DNA from: a gamma proteobacterium L18
GTDB taxonomy: Bacteria > Pseudomonadota > Gammaproteobacteria > Pseudomonadales > Pseudomonadaceae
Direction of reading: 5' to 3'
Assembly: GCA_000497835.1 (NCBI GenBank)
Contig: KI547178.1
Span: forward strand, 1 to 47,258
Length of the DNA stretch: 47,258 nucleotides
Made by a program: the position numbers and the translations under genes. Of the stretch, positions 8,940 through 17,522 are shown in pieces (the stretch's first letter is position 1; each line of letters opens with the position of its first letter). Below the pieces are notes generated by a model that saw only the letters and a program-made list of their open reading frames with translations, was not told where the DNA came from and searched no databases.

Positions 8940-9380
8940 ATGCGCCATCTGTTATTGCTGGTGTTGTTACCCCTGAGCCCCGCCGCCCTGGCCTACAGCT
9001 GTTCGGTGGCGTCGACGCCACTGCTGTTCGGCAGCGTCGCCGGCATCGCCGAGCAGAGCCACGCCAGCACCGCCAGCGTCACGGTCACCTGCGAGGCCGG
9101 CGCCAGCGCTGCCAGCGTCGGCTACAGCCTGTACATAGACACCGACGGCAGCACCAGCCAGAGCTTGCGCAACGGCAGTGGCACGGCCCAGTATCAGCTG
9201 TACACAGCCAACGGCCGGCAGCCGATCCTGGGCAGCCAGGCGTTCGCCAGCGCCAGCTACACCCTAGCCGCCCATGCCAGCGCCAGCCGCACCTACACTG
9301 TGTACGCGCGCATGCAGCCGGGGCGCCAGGGCTCACCCGGTACCTACCAGGGGGTGAACGCCATCCGGTTGGTGTACTGA
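8940..9380 (+). CDS. spore coat U domain protein, minor/tip pilin-like
   Basis: A 146-residue secreted protein: signal peptide ending SPAALA-Y, then a spore coat U domain with CSVASTPLLFG near the start, VTVTCEAG in the middle and the family ending GTYQGVNAIRLVY. In Csu systems a second spore coat U protein serves as minor or tip subunit; here it is short, with one domain. It follows the broken usher by 12 bases and its stop overlaps the start of the next gene by one base. It should be expressed only if the operon is still transcribed. Confidence 0.82.
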   Translation: MRHLLLLVLLPLSPAALAYSCSVASTPLLFGSVAGIAEQSHASTASVTVTCEAGASAASVGYSLYIDTDGSTSQSLRNGSGTAQYQLYTANGRQPILGSQAFASASYTLAAHASASRTYTVYARMQPGRQGSPGTYQGVNAIRLVY

Positions 9381-9898
9381 TGTTCAGGATGCTTTTCATG
9401 ACCCCGCGCAGGCCGGTGTACCTGGCCGGTTTCGATGTGTTCCGCCGTGATGCGTTGGCCCGAGGGCAGTACCTCCAGGCCCTGTGCGCCGACCAGGGCC
9501 TGGAGGGCCTTTCCCTCTTCGACAACGATCTGTCTGCAGGGCTGGAGGGGGCGGCGGCGCGCTATATATGCACTCTGAACATTGAAATGATCCGTCGCAG
9601 CGACGCGGTGCTGGCTAATCTCAACGTGTTCCGCGGTCAGGAGCCCGACGCCGGCACGGCCTTTGAAGTGGGCCTGGCTGTGGCTCTGGGCAAGCCGGTG
9701 TGGGCCTATTTCGACCTCGACCGCAGCCTGCGCCAACAAGTGTCCCACGACGTCCAGGGCTATGACGCCCAGGGGGGCGCGGTGGAAGATTTCAACCTGC
9801 CGCGCAATTTGATGCTAGCGACCAGTTGGGCAGGGTACAGGGCTACGGTCGAACAGGCGGTTGGCGATTTGCGCCGACACCTGACATCGGCACCTTGA
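9380..9898 (+). CDS. nucleoside 2-deoxyribosyltransferase-like protein
   Basis: A 172-residue protein whose start ATG overlaps the TGA of the preceding gene (TGATG). It has the family layout: N-terminal strand VYLAGFDVF, the active-site helix IEMIRRSDAVLANLN (D in the substrate-side loop) and DAGTAFEVGLAVALGKPVWAYFD, where the Glu of the EVG motif is the usual catalytic nucleophile. The enzyme normally moves deoxyribose between bases in nucleotide salvage. ATG at 9398 is an alternative start. Its place as last gene of a pilus cluster is odd and probably fortuitous. Confidence 0.8.
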   Translation: MFRMLFMTPRRPVYLAGFDVFRRDALARGQYLQALCADQGLEGLSLFDNDLSAGLEGAAARYICTLNIEMIRRSDAVLANLNVFRGQEPDAGTAFEVGLAVALGKPVWAYFDLDRSLRQQVSHDVQGYDAQGGAVEDFNLPRNLMLATSWAGYRATVEQAVGDLRRHLTSAP

Positions 9899-9950
9899 GG
9901 AGGCACACGGCAATAGACTAAATCCGACAATTTGGCGATAGCTCAAGCAA

Positions 9951-10485
9951 TATGCCCTGAATGAAGAGCACAAGAGGCCGCACTTCGAGATCCAGTGCAG
10001 CGACTGGAAATAGGGTGTCAACGTCCTCTAACAGCGCATTGAATAAAAGCTACAGCCCCTACGCGAAGGACGTCTGGTATATATCAGCCGCGAGCGCCAC
10101 CTGGCCGCCAAAGCCAGCTTGCCGTTGCCTCTGTCGCCTTTGAACAGCCACACGCAGAGCATTACCCAGCGCTGCACGCCGCCGAGTTCGTGCTCGCGGG
10201 GGGGCAAATGGCTTGATCCTGCTGTGTGTTATGGGCTTCCCTCGAACCGCTACGGGAATATCAGCCTGGTGTGCAGGTCGCTATTCGCCGACTGAGATTG
10301 GCGCAAAGCAAGCCTAGCCCCACGCGCTGACCGCCGACTACCTGAGTCAGCAGCCGCAGGATCTCATAATTTGGCCGCATGGGATTAACGCCAGCAAGCT
10401 CGACTGCTACCCAGTGCAAGTGTGTGCCGGCGATCATCTTTACGAAGATGTGATCGTCCACATTGACACGCATATATCCAGTTAA
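9951..10485 (+). pseudogene. decayed coding remnant, identity unknown
   Basis: No single frame is open, but meaningful-looking peptides follow each other on the plus strand in shifting frames: YALNEEHKRPHFEIQ, then SREHLAAKA-like text, AVASVAFEQPHAEHYPALHA, and finally a long clean stretch LIIWPHGINASKLDCYPVQ... ending in HIDTHISS and a stop at 10485. At least three frame changes and one stop are needed to join them. I cannot name the family. The pattern is that of a once-real gene that has decayed. Confidence 0.4.
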
Positions 10486-10518
10486 TCCACGCTATGAGCT
10501 GGATGACGCACGCGTGGG

Positions 10519-10722
10519 TACGCTGTCATCGATACCGCGTGCCAGGTGGTAGAGGTAACGGCGCTTATGCGCGATCTGATCCTGGCCGGCATCGGCAGCT
10601 TCGACCAGGGCCGTTGCTATAGGCGCGACCATTACCTGCTGGGCCTGTTATTTTTTGGTTTGCAGGTGGCACCGTCGCTAGCCGCCAACGTTTCCTTACC
10701 CAGACAGCTCGCATCAGCCTAG
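10519..10722 (+). pseudogene. remnant of AraC-type regulator N-terminal domain
   Basis: A 67-codon open stretch reads AVIDTACQVVEVTALMRDLI followed by a helical tail and ends at TAG 10720-10722. The EVTALMRDLILA region matches the typical cupin-to-helix linker of AraC regulators with a cupin domain (EVSPLLRELILA). Both the cupin and the DNA-binding part are missing. A frame change separates it from upstream DDARVGTL. Low confidence in the exact family. Confidence 0.35.
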
Positions 10723-10948
10723 CTGAGTGTGCGCCCATCTTGAGTGCAGTAGGGTTTGTGGAACGCTTATGTTGAGTTTCCATGGTCTAAGAGCCGGGCA
10801 TGCTGGTTTCATTTGCTCGTTCCTTACGGTTTTCTTTTCTTGGGAGTTAAATTGCAATGCCAGTCCTGCGGTAGTTATCGAAAGAAAATGCCCGGATGAG
10901 GTTGCTGGATTATCATTATGAATGCTTACGTTTTAATGGGGGGTTAGT
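10723..10948. other. intergenic stretch, no gene seen
   Basis: AT-richer spacer between the AraC remnant and the chemotaxis gene. The short plus-strand frame at 10727-10921 has no ribosome binding site or family resemblance. Confidence 0.4.
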
Positions 10949-12262
10949 TTACTTTAGTTCATTGGCGAAACGCCCTACCGCATTAACCACTTGTTTTGCA
11001 CCGTCCTGAATTTCAACAATAACCTCGCCTGCCTGATTCGCTAAGGCCAATCCTTGTTGCGCCTGAGCACTACTATTTGCCATGCCCTGTACAGCGGCCT
11101 CTGTAAGTTTCTTATTCTGGTTTACTACCGTGATGATTTCGTCGGTCGCCTTGCTGGTTCTTGCTGCCAGCTGCCGCACCTCGTCTGCCACAACCGCAAA
11201 TCCTCGACCATGTTCCCCGGCTCGAGCGGCCTCGATAGCAGCGTTGAGCGCCAACAAGTTGGTTTGCTCTGCAATGCTGCCTATGGTTTGGACAATCGAA
11301 CTGATAAGTAGTGATTGCTTACCCAAAGCTTCTATGTCCCGGGAAGCAGACGTCATCTCAAAAGAGATTTTTCGCATCGTATCTACTGTCTCTCTAACCA
11401 CCGCCGCTCCGCGCTGGGCGCTTATGTCCGTGCGCTGAGAAATACTAAAAGCGACGCTCGCCGCTTCATTAACCTCTTCTTCGCGTGCCACCTGATCGGT
11501 AATGACCGTGGCAAATTTCACGACTTTATACAGCTCGTTACGTGTGTTTCTAACCGGGTTGTAAGAAGCCTCCAGCCACACCGTCCGGCCTTGAGCATCC
11601 ACACGTTTGAACCGGGCAGCTGTGTATTCTCCACGATTGAGCTTTGCCCAAAACTGATCATAAGCCGCAGACTCAGCTTCTTGGGCCTCGCAGAAAATAC
11701 TATGGTGCCGCCCTTTGATTTGATTGAGTGAATAGCCCATTGCATTGAGGAATCGCTCATTGGCTGTCAATACTTCGCCGGATAGGCTAAATTCGATAAC
11801 TGCTGTGGAGCGTAACAAGGCACTTATAAAGTCTGAGTTTTCTTTTGCATCCTCAGCAACCTGTGTTACATCGCTTGCTGTGAAGTCGACTCGTAATAGC
11901 CGACCATTTGCGCCTTTGATGGAGTGCCAAGAACCTCGCAAAGACGCTTCAGTACCGTCGCCACGTTGCAATCTGTATAAATCGCTAATATGTCCAAGGT
12001 TTACAATTGCTGCTTGAAGTTTGCGATAACTATCCATTTTCTTCACATAATCCGGTACCAATTCGTCGAATTCGCGTCCGATCAGAGATGACTCTGCGTA
12101 TCTCATAGTGCTGAGAAAGTTCGCATTCGCCTTGGTGATACGCTTTTGGCTGTCCAGCGTAACTGTAAGGCTCTCCGCATCAATTGCCTCAATCGTCTGT
12201 CGCAACAAGGCGATTTCAGCCTGTGCAGCTTCTAATTCTCTTTTTGCTCTTGAGTTAAACAT
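10949..12262 (-). CDS. cytoplasmic two-PAS methyl-accepting chemotaxis protein (BdlA/Aer-like)
   Basis: The start is placed at the ATG for MFNSRAKRELEAA (12262); the frame extends six codons further without support. About 437 residues: an N-terminal coiled coil, PAS domain 1 (about 25-130), PAS domain 2 (about 145-260, with NAMGYSLNQIKGRHHSIFC) and a shortened signalling domain (about 275-437) with the conserved hairpin tip EQTNLLALNAAIEAARAGEHGRGFAVVADEVR. No membrane segment is seen, so it is a soluble transducer. The layout is that of BdlA, which controls biofilm dispersal in P. aeruginosa, and of Aer-like sensors. Bound cofactor (haem or FAD) cannot be told from the sequence. It is monocistronic and not obviously linked to neighbours. 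Confidence 0.85.
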   Translation of the reverse strand: MFNSRAKRELEAAQAEIALLRQTIEAIDAESLTVTLDSQKRITKANANFLSTMRYAESSLIGREFDELVPDYVKKMDSYRKLQAAIVNLGHISDLYRLQRGDGTEASLRGSWHSIKGANGRLLRVDFTASDVTQVAEDAKENSDFISALLRSTAVIEFSLSGEVLTANERFLNAMGYSLNQIKGRHHSIFCEAQEAESAAYDQFWAKLNRGEYTAARFKRVDAQGRTVWLEASYNPVRNTRNELYKVVKFATVITDQVAREEEVNEAASVAFSISQRTDISAQRGAAVVRETVDTMRKISFEMTSASRDIEALGKQSLLISSIVQTIGSIAEQTNLLALNAAIEAARAGEHGRGFAVVADEVRQLAARTSKATDEIITVVNQNKKLTEAAVQGMANSSAQAQQGLALANQAGEVIVEIQDGAKQVVNAVGRFANELK

Positions 12263-12445
12263 AGGTTTGCACCTGCGCATGGCGTATGTCTAAAGGCTAT
12301 CGACCGACAGCTTCCGGAGTTTAGCCCAGATCACCGCTTGGTGAGACCAAGCATCTCTTTTCCATCCTCAGAATAATCAATCTCAAGCCCTCGCCCTTGG
12401 CGAGGTAACCGGCCGGTTAGCGCGCCTTCAGGAACCCAGAATTGA

Positions 12446-12487
12446 GCGCGATGATGTCTGCGTATTTTTAAGCGGACCCGATCACCC
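12446..12487 (+). repeat. 42-bp relic of an IS66 leader
   Basis: This stretch matches the reverse complement of 19792-19833, the leader upstream of tnpA in the IS66-type unit, at 38 of 42 bases, including the shared core GCGTATTTTTAAGCGGAC. It abuts the IS5-family end at 12498. It is probably the remnant of another IS66-type element into or next to which the IS5-family element inserted. Confidence 0.6.
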
Positions 12488-12513
12488 CTAGCCCTAGGAG
12501 GGTGTAGACAAAA

Positions 12514-13393
12514 TCAAGTCGTGAGCCGGCGTGCGAGCATCCGTGCCTCGGCCAGCCATACCCAGGCCTCGCTCACGGCAAACAGACGATCATGGTGCAT
12601 GATCAGCCGTCGAGCCCGTTCATTCCAGGCATGAGTCCGCTCCACCACCGAGCGCCTGGGCATCACCACGAAGCCGGTCGGAGCAGGCGCTACCGTGAAA
12701 AGATCGCCTTGCTCTGAGTGCCATTGTCCCGTTCGTCTATTGTTTGGCCCACGGATCACTTGAACCTCGACCGAATGCGCTTGCTGCGTGCGGTGAGCCC
12801 ATTTTCCTGCGTACGCACTGTCGACGAAGAGAGTATTCAATGACGGGTATTTTCCCTTCGAGTACGCCACCGCGTCATCCGCCGCGTCGCGATCCTGCAC
12901 ACTGGCTGCGCTGATACTCACCGCTAGCAGCAGCCTCAGCGTATCGACGATCAGACTTCGTTTACGCCCCTTCACTTCCTTGCCAGCGTCGAAGCCACTA
13001 CCCCCTTCCTGTGAAGAACTGTGGGGCGTTGTGAATCTAAGACAGCTGCTGACGGCGCAGCATCGCGATCTTCCCTATCACGCCATTGCGCGCGTAAGCG
13101 ATCATGCATTTGCTAGAAGTTACCTTGGAGACTCCACCGGCGGAAGGTCTTGTAGACGTTGTCCCAGTTAGGAAACTCGTGCGGCAGCATGCGCCAGGAA
13201 CATCCCGTACGCACGACATATCAGCAGGCTTCGAGCAGCGTCCGTCGAGAATGACGCGGTGGTACACCCCGACCGCCCTGAGCTTCAAACAGATCGGCGA
13301 CTAGCGCCCATTTAGCATCAGTCAGGCAGCTGGGGTAGCGCTGCTCCGGCAACTGGCAGCGGTGCGTCTCATTGTAGCCATAGGAATTGCGGG
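12514..13393 (-). pseudogene. IS5-family transposase, C-terminal part, degenerate
   Basis: Continues the N-terminal piece at 19834-20097 once the nested unit is removed. Readable parts: RYPSCLTDAKWALVADLFE, TGCSWRMLPHEFPNWDNVYK, then VLDSQ (first catalytic Asp), LFVDSAYAG (second Asp) and VVERTHAWNERARRL (Glu region), i.e. a DDE transposase. It carries an in-frame TGA at 13221-13223 (where Cys is expected), TAG at 13113-13115 and a frameshift near 13025 before GGSGFDAGKEVKGRKR. So it was decaying independently of the insertion. Confidence 0.85.
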
Positions 13394-13401
13394 GTTGGGC
13401 T
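13394..13401. repeat. 8-bp target duplication, left copy (GTTGGGCT)
   Basis: Identical to 19875-19882. Together they flank the unit that begins GTAAGCG at 13402 and ends CGCTTAC at 19874. Eight bases is the duplication length known for IS66-family transposition. Confidence 0.9.
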
Positions 13402-13715
13402 GTAAGCGTCCGGTAGATACACCTTGACCATACCATTTCCCCCTCGGTGACCTCCGTAAGCCCAGGGTCGCTCATCGCCCACTCGTACTTAAGGTGATTG
13501 CGGCAAGCGGAGCATTCAGGCGCGATGATGGAAGCCTGAAGGGTCAAGACATAGGCGAAGTAATGGTTTGGTTCACGACAGCCGTGCCGGGGCCGTGAGT
13601 GTCAATCTAAACTCCTAAAATTATTTCAACCGCCGTCGTCGCAGCATGATCTTAGATAATGTATGAGATCGGCCATCGCTTGCGGCGCCATAAACAACAG
13701 CTACAACACCACTGC
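13402..13715. other. left end of the transposon, no intact gene
   Basis: Starts with the terminal inverted repeat. On the minus strand an open stretch (about 13420-13605) reads NHYFAYVLTLQASIIAPEC followed by SACRNHLKYEWAMSD, which looks like coding sequence with a CxxC pair but has no ATG start and runs out through the transposon end; it is probably a scrap. Identity unknown. Confidence 0.35.
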
Positions 13716-13835
13716 CTCGGCCGTAGCCGAGGCAGGTTGATCACCAAAATACAGCTCGTCTGCGAAAGCAATGGCTTCCCGCTGACCGTCATGCTGTCGC
13801 CCGGTACAAGCTGGCGAACAGCTTCAAAGCAGTAG
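13716..13835 (+). pseudogene. fragment of an IS5-family transposase
   Basis: Forty codons read GRLITKIQLVCESNGFPLTV followed by MLSPG, the segment that follows the first catalytic Asp region in IS5/IS427-type transposases (usual form GGLTTKIHLVCD...LTPGQ). Nothing else of the element remains. It shows that the cargo region was assembled from pieces next to insertion sequences. Confidence 0.55.
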
Positions 13836-13891
13836 TTGCACGAGCCTGCATCTAGATATGCTTGCAGGCTGCTGCTTATAAGAGATCTAGC

Positions 13892-14404
13892 TCAAGAAGG
13901 TTTCCAGCGATCTACCTCGCAGCTCGGCCCTGTAGCGGTGGGGATGGAGATCAACTCTATCAACGAGCCCCATGGCGCTCGGACATACTGCATAGAATTG
14001 CCTATTCCTTTTTCGATACCAAAAAGTGCGTTTGGCCCGCGAAGCTGAGTACCTCCAGCAGCCAGCACACGATTGAGCACTGGGCTTAGCTCATCACAAT
14101 AGACGGCGAAGTGTTGGAGCCCCAAAGAGCCTATTCCCTCAACGCCCTGCGCCGCGCCTTCGATCTCGAACAGCTCGATGTTGGCACCGTTCCCAAGACG
14201 AATCATACGGGTTGCCACGATTAATTGCTCTTCTTTCAGAGCAACCGTAGCGGCAAGCTCTTCAGGGGATCGGCGCGGATGGCTATCGACCACCGTGTCG
14301 TAGACGATAGCTGCATCGAAGGCCTCGTGAAAGAATCGGGTTGCTGCCTCGATATCTGGAACGGTGATTCCTATATGATCTATGCCACGTATATTGTCAG
14401 ACAT
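13892..14404 (-). CDS. VOC-family (glyoxalase-fold) protein
   Basis: A 170-residue protein with two beta-alpha-beta-beta-beta modules. Module 1 starts GIDHIGITVPDIEAATRFF (metal-ligand His in DHIG) and contains ANIELFEIEG (Glu); module 2 has GLQHFAVYCDEL (His) and ends GSLIELISIP (Glu), so the four usual metal ligands are present. Family members are dioxygenases, glyoxalases, epoxide- or antibiotic-opening enzymes, and the exact reaction cannot be told. It starts 13 bases after the Cif-like gene stop, last in the operon, which suggests work on the same substrate or product. Confidence 0.75.
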   Translation of the reverse strand: MSDNIRGIDHIGITVPDIEAATRFFHEAFDAAIVYDTVVDSHPRRSPEELAATVALKEEQLIVATRMIRLGNGANIELFEIEGAAQGVEGIGSLGLQHFAVYCDELSPVLNRVLAAGGTQLRGPNALFGIEKGIGNSMQYVRAPWGSLIELISIPTATGPSCEVDRWKPS

Positions 14405-14417
14405 TACGCATTCCGCC

Positions 14418-15410
14418 CTATGGTCGACCCAAGAAGGAGTTGATCAAAGGGTTCAACGCTGGAGCGCACTCCTCTGGAACCCAATGGCCACAATCTGGCA
14501 ACACGTGGGATTCAACGTTAGTGGCGTACCGGCGGATGTTCTCAGGCTGCTTGGCACCGAACCCGCCGTTACCACCGCCGCCAACTGCGAGCACAGGCAT
14601 TGTTAACTTAGTGGCCACCAGCTTCTCGTTCTGCTTAATCGATTGGGGAAGCGCGCGATAATATTCAAATGCGTGGTGGAAGGTCTGAGGCTTTGAGTAT
14701 GACCGGACGTAACGGTCTAGCAGTTCGTCAGTGAAGACCGCTTGGTTGCTGGCATGATGACGAATGAAGTGTGTCAGGAACAACCGCTCGTTTCCTTTGA
14801 CCATCGCGTCGGCTAACTGGTCTGAGGCTGCAAAGAAGCTGTGGTGCCATCCAGGTGCCTCTCCTGTGTCAACAAAGGCTGGCAGCGAATAGAGCGTGTC
14901 GTCAGGAATGGTCGCTTCGATGAAAGCAACCTTAAGAATATCCTCTGGATGGCGGGCAACCATTGGATAGCTGTTCCAGATGCCAATATCGTGGGCAACA
15001 AGGTAGAAGGGCTTGTCTGCACTCATCCGCTTGGCAAGCTTATGTAGATATTCCGAAACATCCACTCCAGTGTAAGTAGTTTTCGGCGGCGCTGACAGGC
15101 CAAGACCTGGCAGGTCGACTGCTACGACCGTATAGCGTTCTGCGAGTTGCGGCATGAGGCTATTCCACTCATACCATGTCTGGCCGAAGCCGTGGACAAG
15201 CAGCACAAGGGGGCCTTTACCGCCACGTACGAAATGCAGCTTCACACCGTCAACGGTCTCGTAGGCGCTGGCAAAGCCTTCGGGTATCGGAAACTCTGCC
15301 TGTTTGGCGCTGACAGCTGGAGGCGGTGCAGGATTGATCTGTGCTGCGTTGGCCTGAGTTACACCCATAGCGAGCGCAGCAACGGCTAGTGCAATTGCGT
15401 GGAGCTTCAT
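14418..15410 (-). CDS. cif: Cif-like secreted epoxide hydrolase
   Basis: A 330-residue alpha/beta hydrolase with a signal peptide (about 1-22, cleavage near ANA-A). From memory it closely matches P. aeruginosa Cif (CFTR inhibitory factor, PA2934) over the whole length, for example HGFGQTWYEWNSLMPQLAER and LVAHDIGIWNSYPMV. Cif-specific residues are kept: nucleophile Asp141 in HDIGIW, charge-relay Glu165 in FIEAT, general base His309 in CGHW, ring-opening pair His189 (WHHSFF) and Tyr250/251 (EYYRAL), and the cysteines of the CGHWVPEEC disulphide (307, 315). Cif hydrolyses epoxides, including epoxy fatty acids, and in the host lowers CFTR at the cell surface. The ATG at 15410 has an AGGTG site; GTG at 15419 is an alternative. 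It lies 36 bases after the MFS gene. Confidence 0.87.
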   Translation of the reverse strand: MKLHAIALAVAALAMGVTQANAAQINPAPPPAVSAKQAEFPIPEGFASAYETVDGVKLHFVRGGKGPLVLLVHGFGQTWYEWNSLMPQLAERYTVVAVDLPGLGLSAPPKTTYTGVDVSEYLHKLAKRMSADKPFYLVAHDIGIWNSYPMVARHPEDILKVAFIEATIPDDTLYSLPAFVDTGEAPGWHHSFFAASDQLADAMVKGNERLFLTHFIRHHASNQAVFTDELLDRYVRSYSKPQTFHHAFEYYRALPQSIKQNEKLVATKLTMPVLAVGGGGNGGFGAKQPENIRRYATNVESHVLPDCGHWVPEECAPALNPLINSFLGRP

Positions 15411-15446
15411 GTTTTTCACCTGGTGGGACGATAAATGAGTGAGCGA

Positions 15447-16661
15447 TCAGCGATGTTGTTGAGCGCGACTACCGGGAGGAAAGGCGTAGCGACGTGCCGC
15501 CAGCGCTATTGCAAACGCGAGCAGTGCGAGAATGGCGACAGTGGGCGGCAGCATGGATGTACCGCCGTGCGTAAGCAGTGCTCCGCCAACAGCTCCGCCG
15601 GCCGCGATTGCCAGATTCCACGCCGTGGTTACCATGGCCTGGGCCAAGTCGACGCCGTCGCCAGCGGCATCAGCTGACGCCGTCTGCATCATGGCGCCCG
15701 CGCCGCCAAATCCCAGGCCCCAGACGATGGCGCCCAGATAGACCGCGATGCTCTGCTCTCCAGCGATAGTCAAGAGCACAGCGGTTAATGCGAACGAACC
15801 GATCGCTGCAAGCACCATCAGGCGGAGCATCCGGTCGACCCAACGCCCGACTACCCATATGCCAACCAGCGAACTGATTCCGAACGCCAGCAGGACTAGA
15901 TCGACTCGCGATTGCGAGGCAGTGGAGAACGGCGCGATGTAGGTATAGAGAATGTTGTGGGCAGTCATCCAGGCCAGAATGACAAGTAGAATCGGCAGGA
16001 CACCCTTGGTTCTGATGACGCCTGTGAGCGAGGGGCGGCTGTCCCCGGTTCGACCAGGAGCATCGGGAACTTTGACGATGATCCAAGCGATCAACATGAC
16101 AGCAAGTGCCGATAGAATAAGGAACGACCCACGCCACCCTACCAAGCTCCCAAGGAACGTACCCAACGGCACACCCAGTGATAGCGCCAGGGGGACACCT
16201 ACCATCGCGACCGCCATTGCCGGCCCAGTCTGTTCGGGACGGACTATGCTGCGTGCGTATCCCGCAAGTATTCCCCACGCCAACCCTGCGGCACATCCTG
16301 CTATGAATCGTGCGATCAGTACGACACCGATTGAATCAGCCATTGCGGTCAATGTGTTGCCGACAACGAAGCAGACGATCGTTGCAAGCAAGACAGGCCT
16401 GCGGCGCAAACCTTGGGTCAGACTGGTGAGTGGGATTGCCGCCAACAGCGATCCAAGTGCGTATATCGCGACAAGCTGCCCTGCAATAGCTTCAGAGATC
16501 TGAAGACCAGAGGCGATGCTAGGCAACAAACCGGCTGGGAGTGTCTCAGTGACGATGCATAGAAAGCCTGCGGCGGCTAGGCCAGCCAACGCCGCAATGG
16601 GTAATCCGGAGCCCTTGGCAGGAGCCTCATCGGACAGGCTTTGAGATGTGTGGGGCTGCAT
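15447..16661 (-). CDS. MFS exporter (DHA1 type)
   Basis: A 404-residue protein with twelve hydrophobic segments. It begins MQPHTSQ at 16661, behind a GAGGAAAA site; the frame runs further up to 16715 without one. Typical DHA1 features are TETLPAGLLPSIASGL in helix 1-2, the loop motif SLTQGLRRRPVLL between helices 2 and 3, and GVPLALSLGVPLGTFLG in helix 5. In P. aeruginosa an MFS gene (PA2933) also sits directly upstream of cif, so it likely exports or imports the epoxide or a related compound. First gene of the operon. Confidence 0.85.
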   Translation of the reverse strand: MQPHTSQSLSDEAPAKGSGLPIAALAGLAAAGFLCIVTETLPAGLLPSIASGLQISEAIAGQLVAIYALGSLLAAIPLTSLTQGLRRRPVLLATIVCFVVGNTLTAMADSIGVVLIARFIAGCAAGLAWGILAGYARSIVRPEQTGPAMAVAMVGVPLALSLGVPLGTFLGSLVGWRGSFLILSALAVMLIAWIIVKVPDAPGRTGDSRPSLTGVIRTKGVLPILLVILAWMTAHNILYTYIAPFSTASQSRVDLVLLAFGISSLVGIWVVGRWVDRMLRLMVLAAIGSFALTAVLLTIAGEQSIAVYLGAIVWGLGFGGAGAMMQTASADAAGDGVDLAQAMVTTAWNLAIAAGGAVGGALLTHGGTSMLPPTVAILALLAFAIALAARRYAFPPGSRAQQHR

Positions 16662-16718
16662 AATTTTCCTCGTGATTGGCGTACTGGCTGCCGTGCAGAG
16701 CGCTGCTGGTGGCATGGC

Positions 16719-16794
16719 TATTTACGTTAACAGCCACTATAGTATTCATAAGCCCCAAAGTAAACGGATTATGTAATGTCTATTAACGTAAATA
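16719..16794. promoter_or_regulatory. two inverted operator-like sites between TetR and MFS genes
   Basis: TATTTACGTTAA at 16719-16730 and TTAACGTAAATA at 16783-16794 are exact reverse complements, 12 bp each. The first is close to the MFS start; the second covers codons 3-7 of the TetR gene. The first is also nested in a TGGCT...AGCCA inverted repeat (16715-16736). CifR of P. aeruginosa is known to use two binding sites in the same kind of divergent spacer, so these are likely binding sites of the TetR repressor. Confidence 0.6.
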
Positions 16795-17393
16795 AGCGAG
16801 CCCGTGGGCGACCGCGCCAGTTCGTCCTTGAGGACGCCATTCAGGTCGGACAGCATCTGTTCCACGAGCATGGTTATGAGAACGTCAGCGTCGCATCGCT
16901 GACCGAAGCGATTGGCATTACTGCGCCGAGCTTCTATACGGCCTTCGGCAGCAAGGGTGCGTTTTTCAACGATGCTTTGAGGCATTACTCCGCGACTGTT
17001 GTGCCACTCGACACCTTTTTGATCCCGGACAAATCACCGCAGACTGTACTGAGGGACATGCTTAGGGCTGCGGTGCATGCATACTCCGCTCACCCGAACC
17101 GCCGAGGTTGTTTTATTCTGGAGCATGCGAAGGCCGGAGCCACTGAGTCGGGAATAGCTGCTAAGCAAATCGCAGACGAGAATCGTGCAAAAGTGATGGC
17201 GTTTCTCGAAGCATCTGGCATCTCCGCTGCTAGCCACGTCGTAGACTATGTCTCCGTGACCATGCTTGGCCTGTCGGCTGCGGCGAAGGAGGGTTGGGAG
17301 GAAGAGAGGCTGATTGCAGTTGTGGAGACCGCCGTGGTAGGCCTAGGCCAAATAATAGGCAGCGCCAGGGATATACCTGAAGAATCTTCCTGA
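16776..17393 (+). CDS. TetR-family repressor, CifR-like by context
   Basis: A 205-residue TetR protein. The helix-turn-helix (about residues 15-62) reads FHEHGYENVSVASLTEAIGI and then TAPSFYTAFGSKGAFF. The C-terminal ligand domain holds a single cysteine, Cys112 in NRRGCFILEH. CifR, the epoxide-responsive repressor of cif, also relies on cysteine chemistry in this part of the protein, so Cys112 is a candidate sensor; this is inference. It is transcribed away from the MFS-cif-VOC operon across a 114-base spacer holding two inverted operator-like sites, one overlapping its own first codons, which suggests autorepression. Confidence 0.8.
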   Translation: MSINVNKRARGRPRQFVLEDAIQVGQHLFHEHGYENVSVASLTEAIGITAPSFYTAFGSKGAFFNDALRHYSATVVPLDTFLIPDKSPQTVLRDMLRAAVHAYSAHPNRRGCFILEHAKAGATESGIAAKQIADENRAKVMAFLEASGISAASHVVDYVSVTMLGLSAAAKEGWEEERLIAVVETAVVGLGQIIGSARDIPEESS

Positions 17394-17522
17394 GACTTCC
17401 ACGCACGAGGCTTTAACTCCTGAAGTCATGACGGCGGCCTTGCTGGCGTCGTCCCAATATCGCCTAGTTACTCCCTACACCTGCACGCTTCCTGGCCAAC
17501 CCAATGTGTGAGTCTTGCGCGA

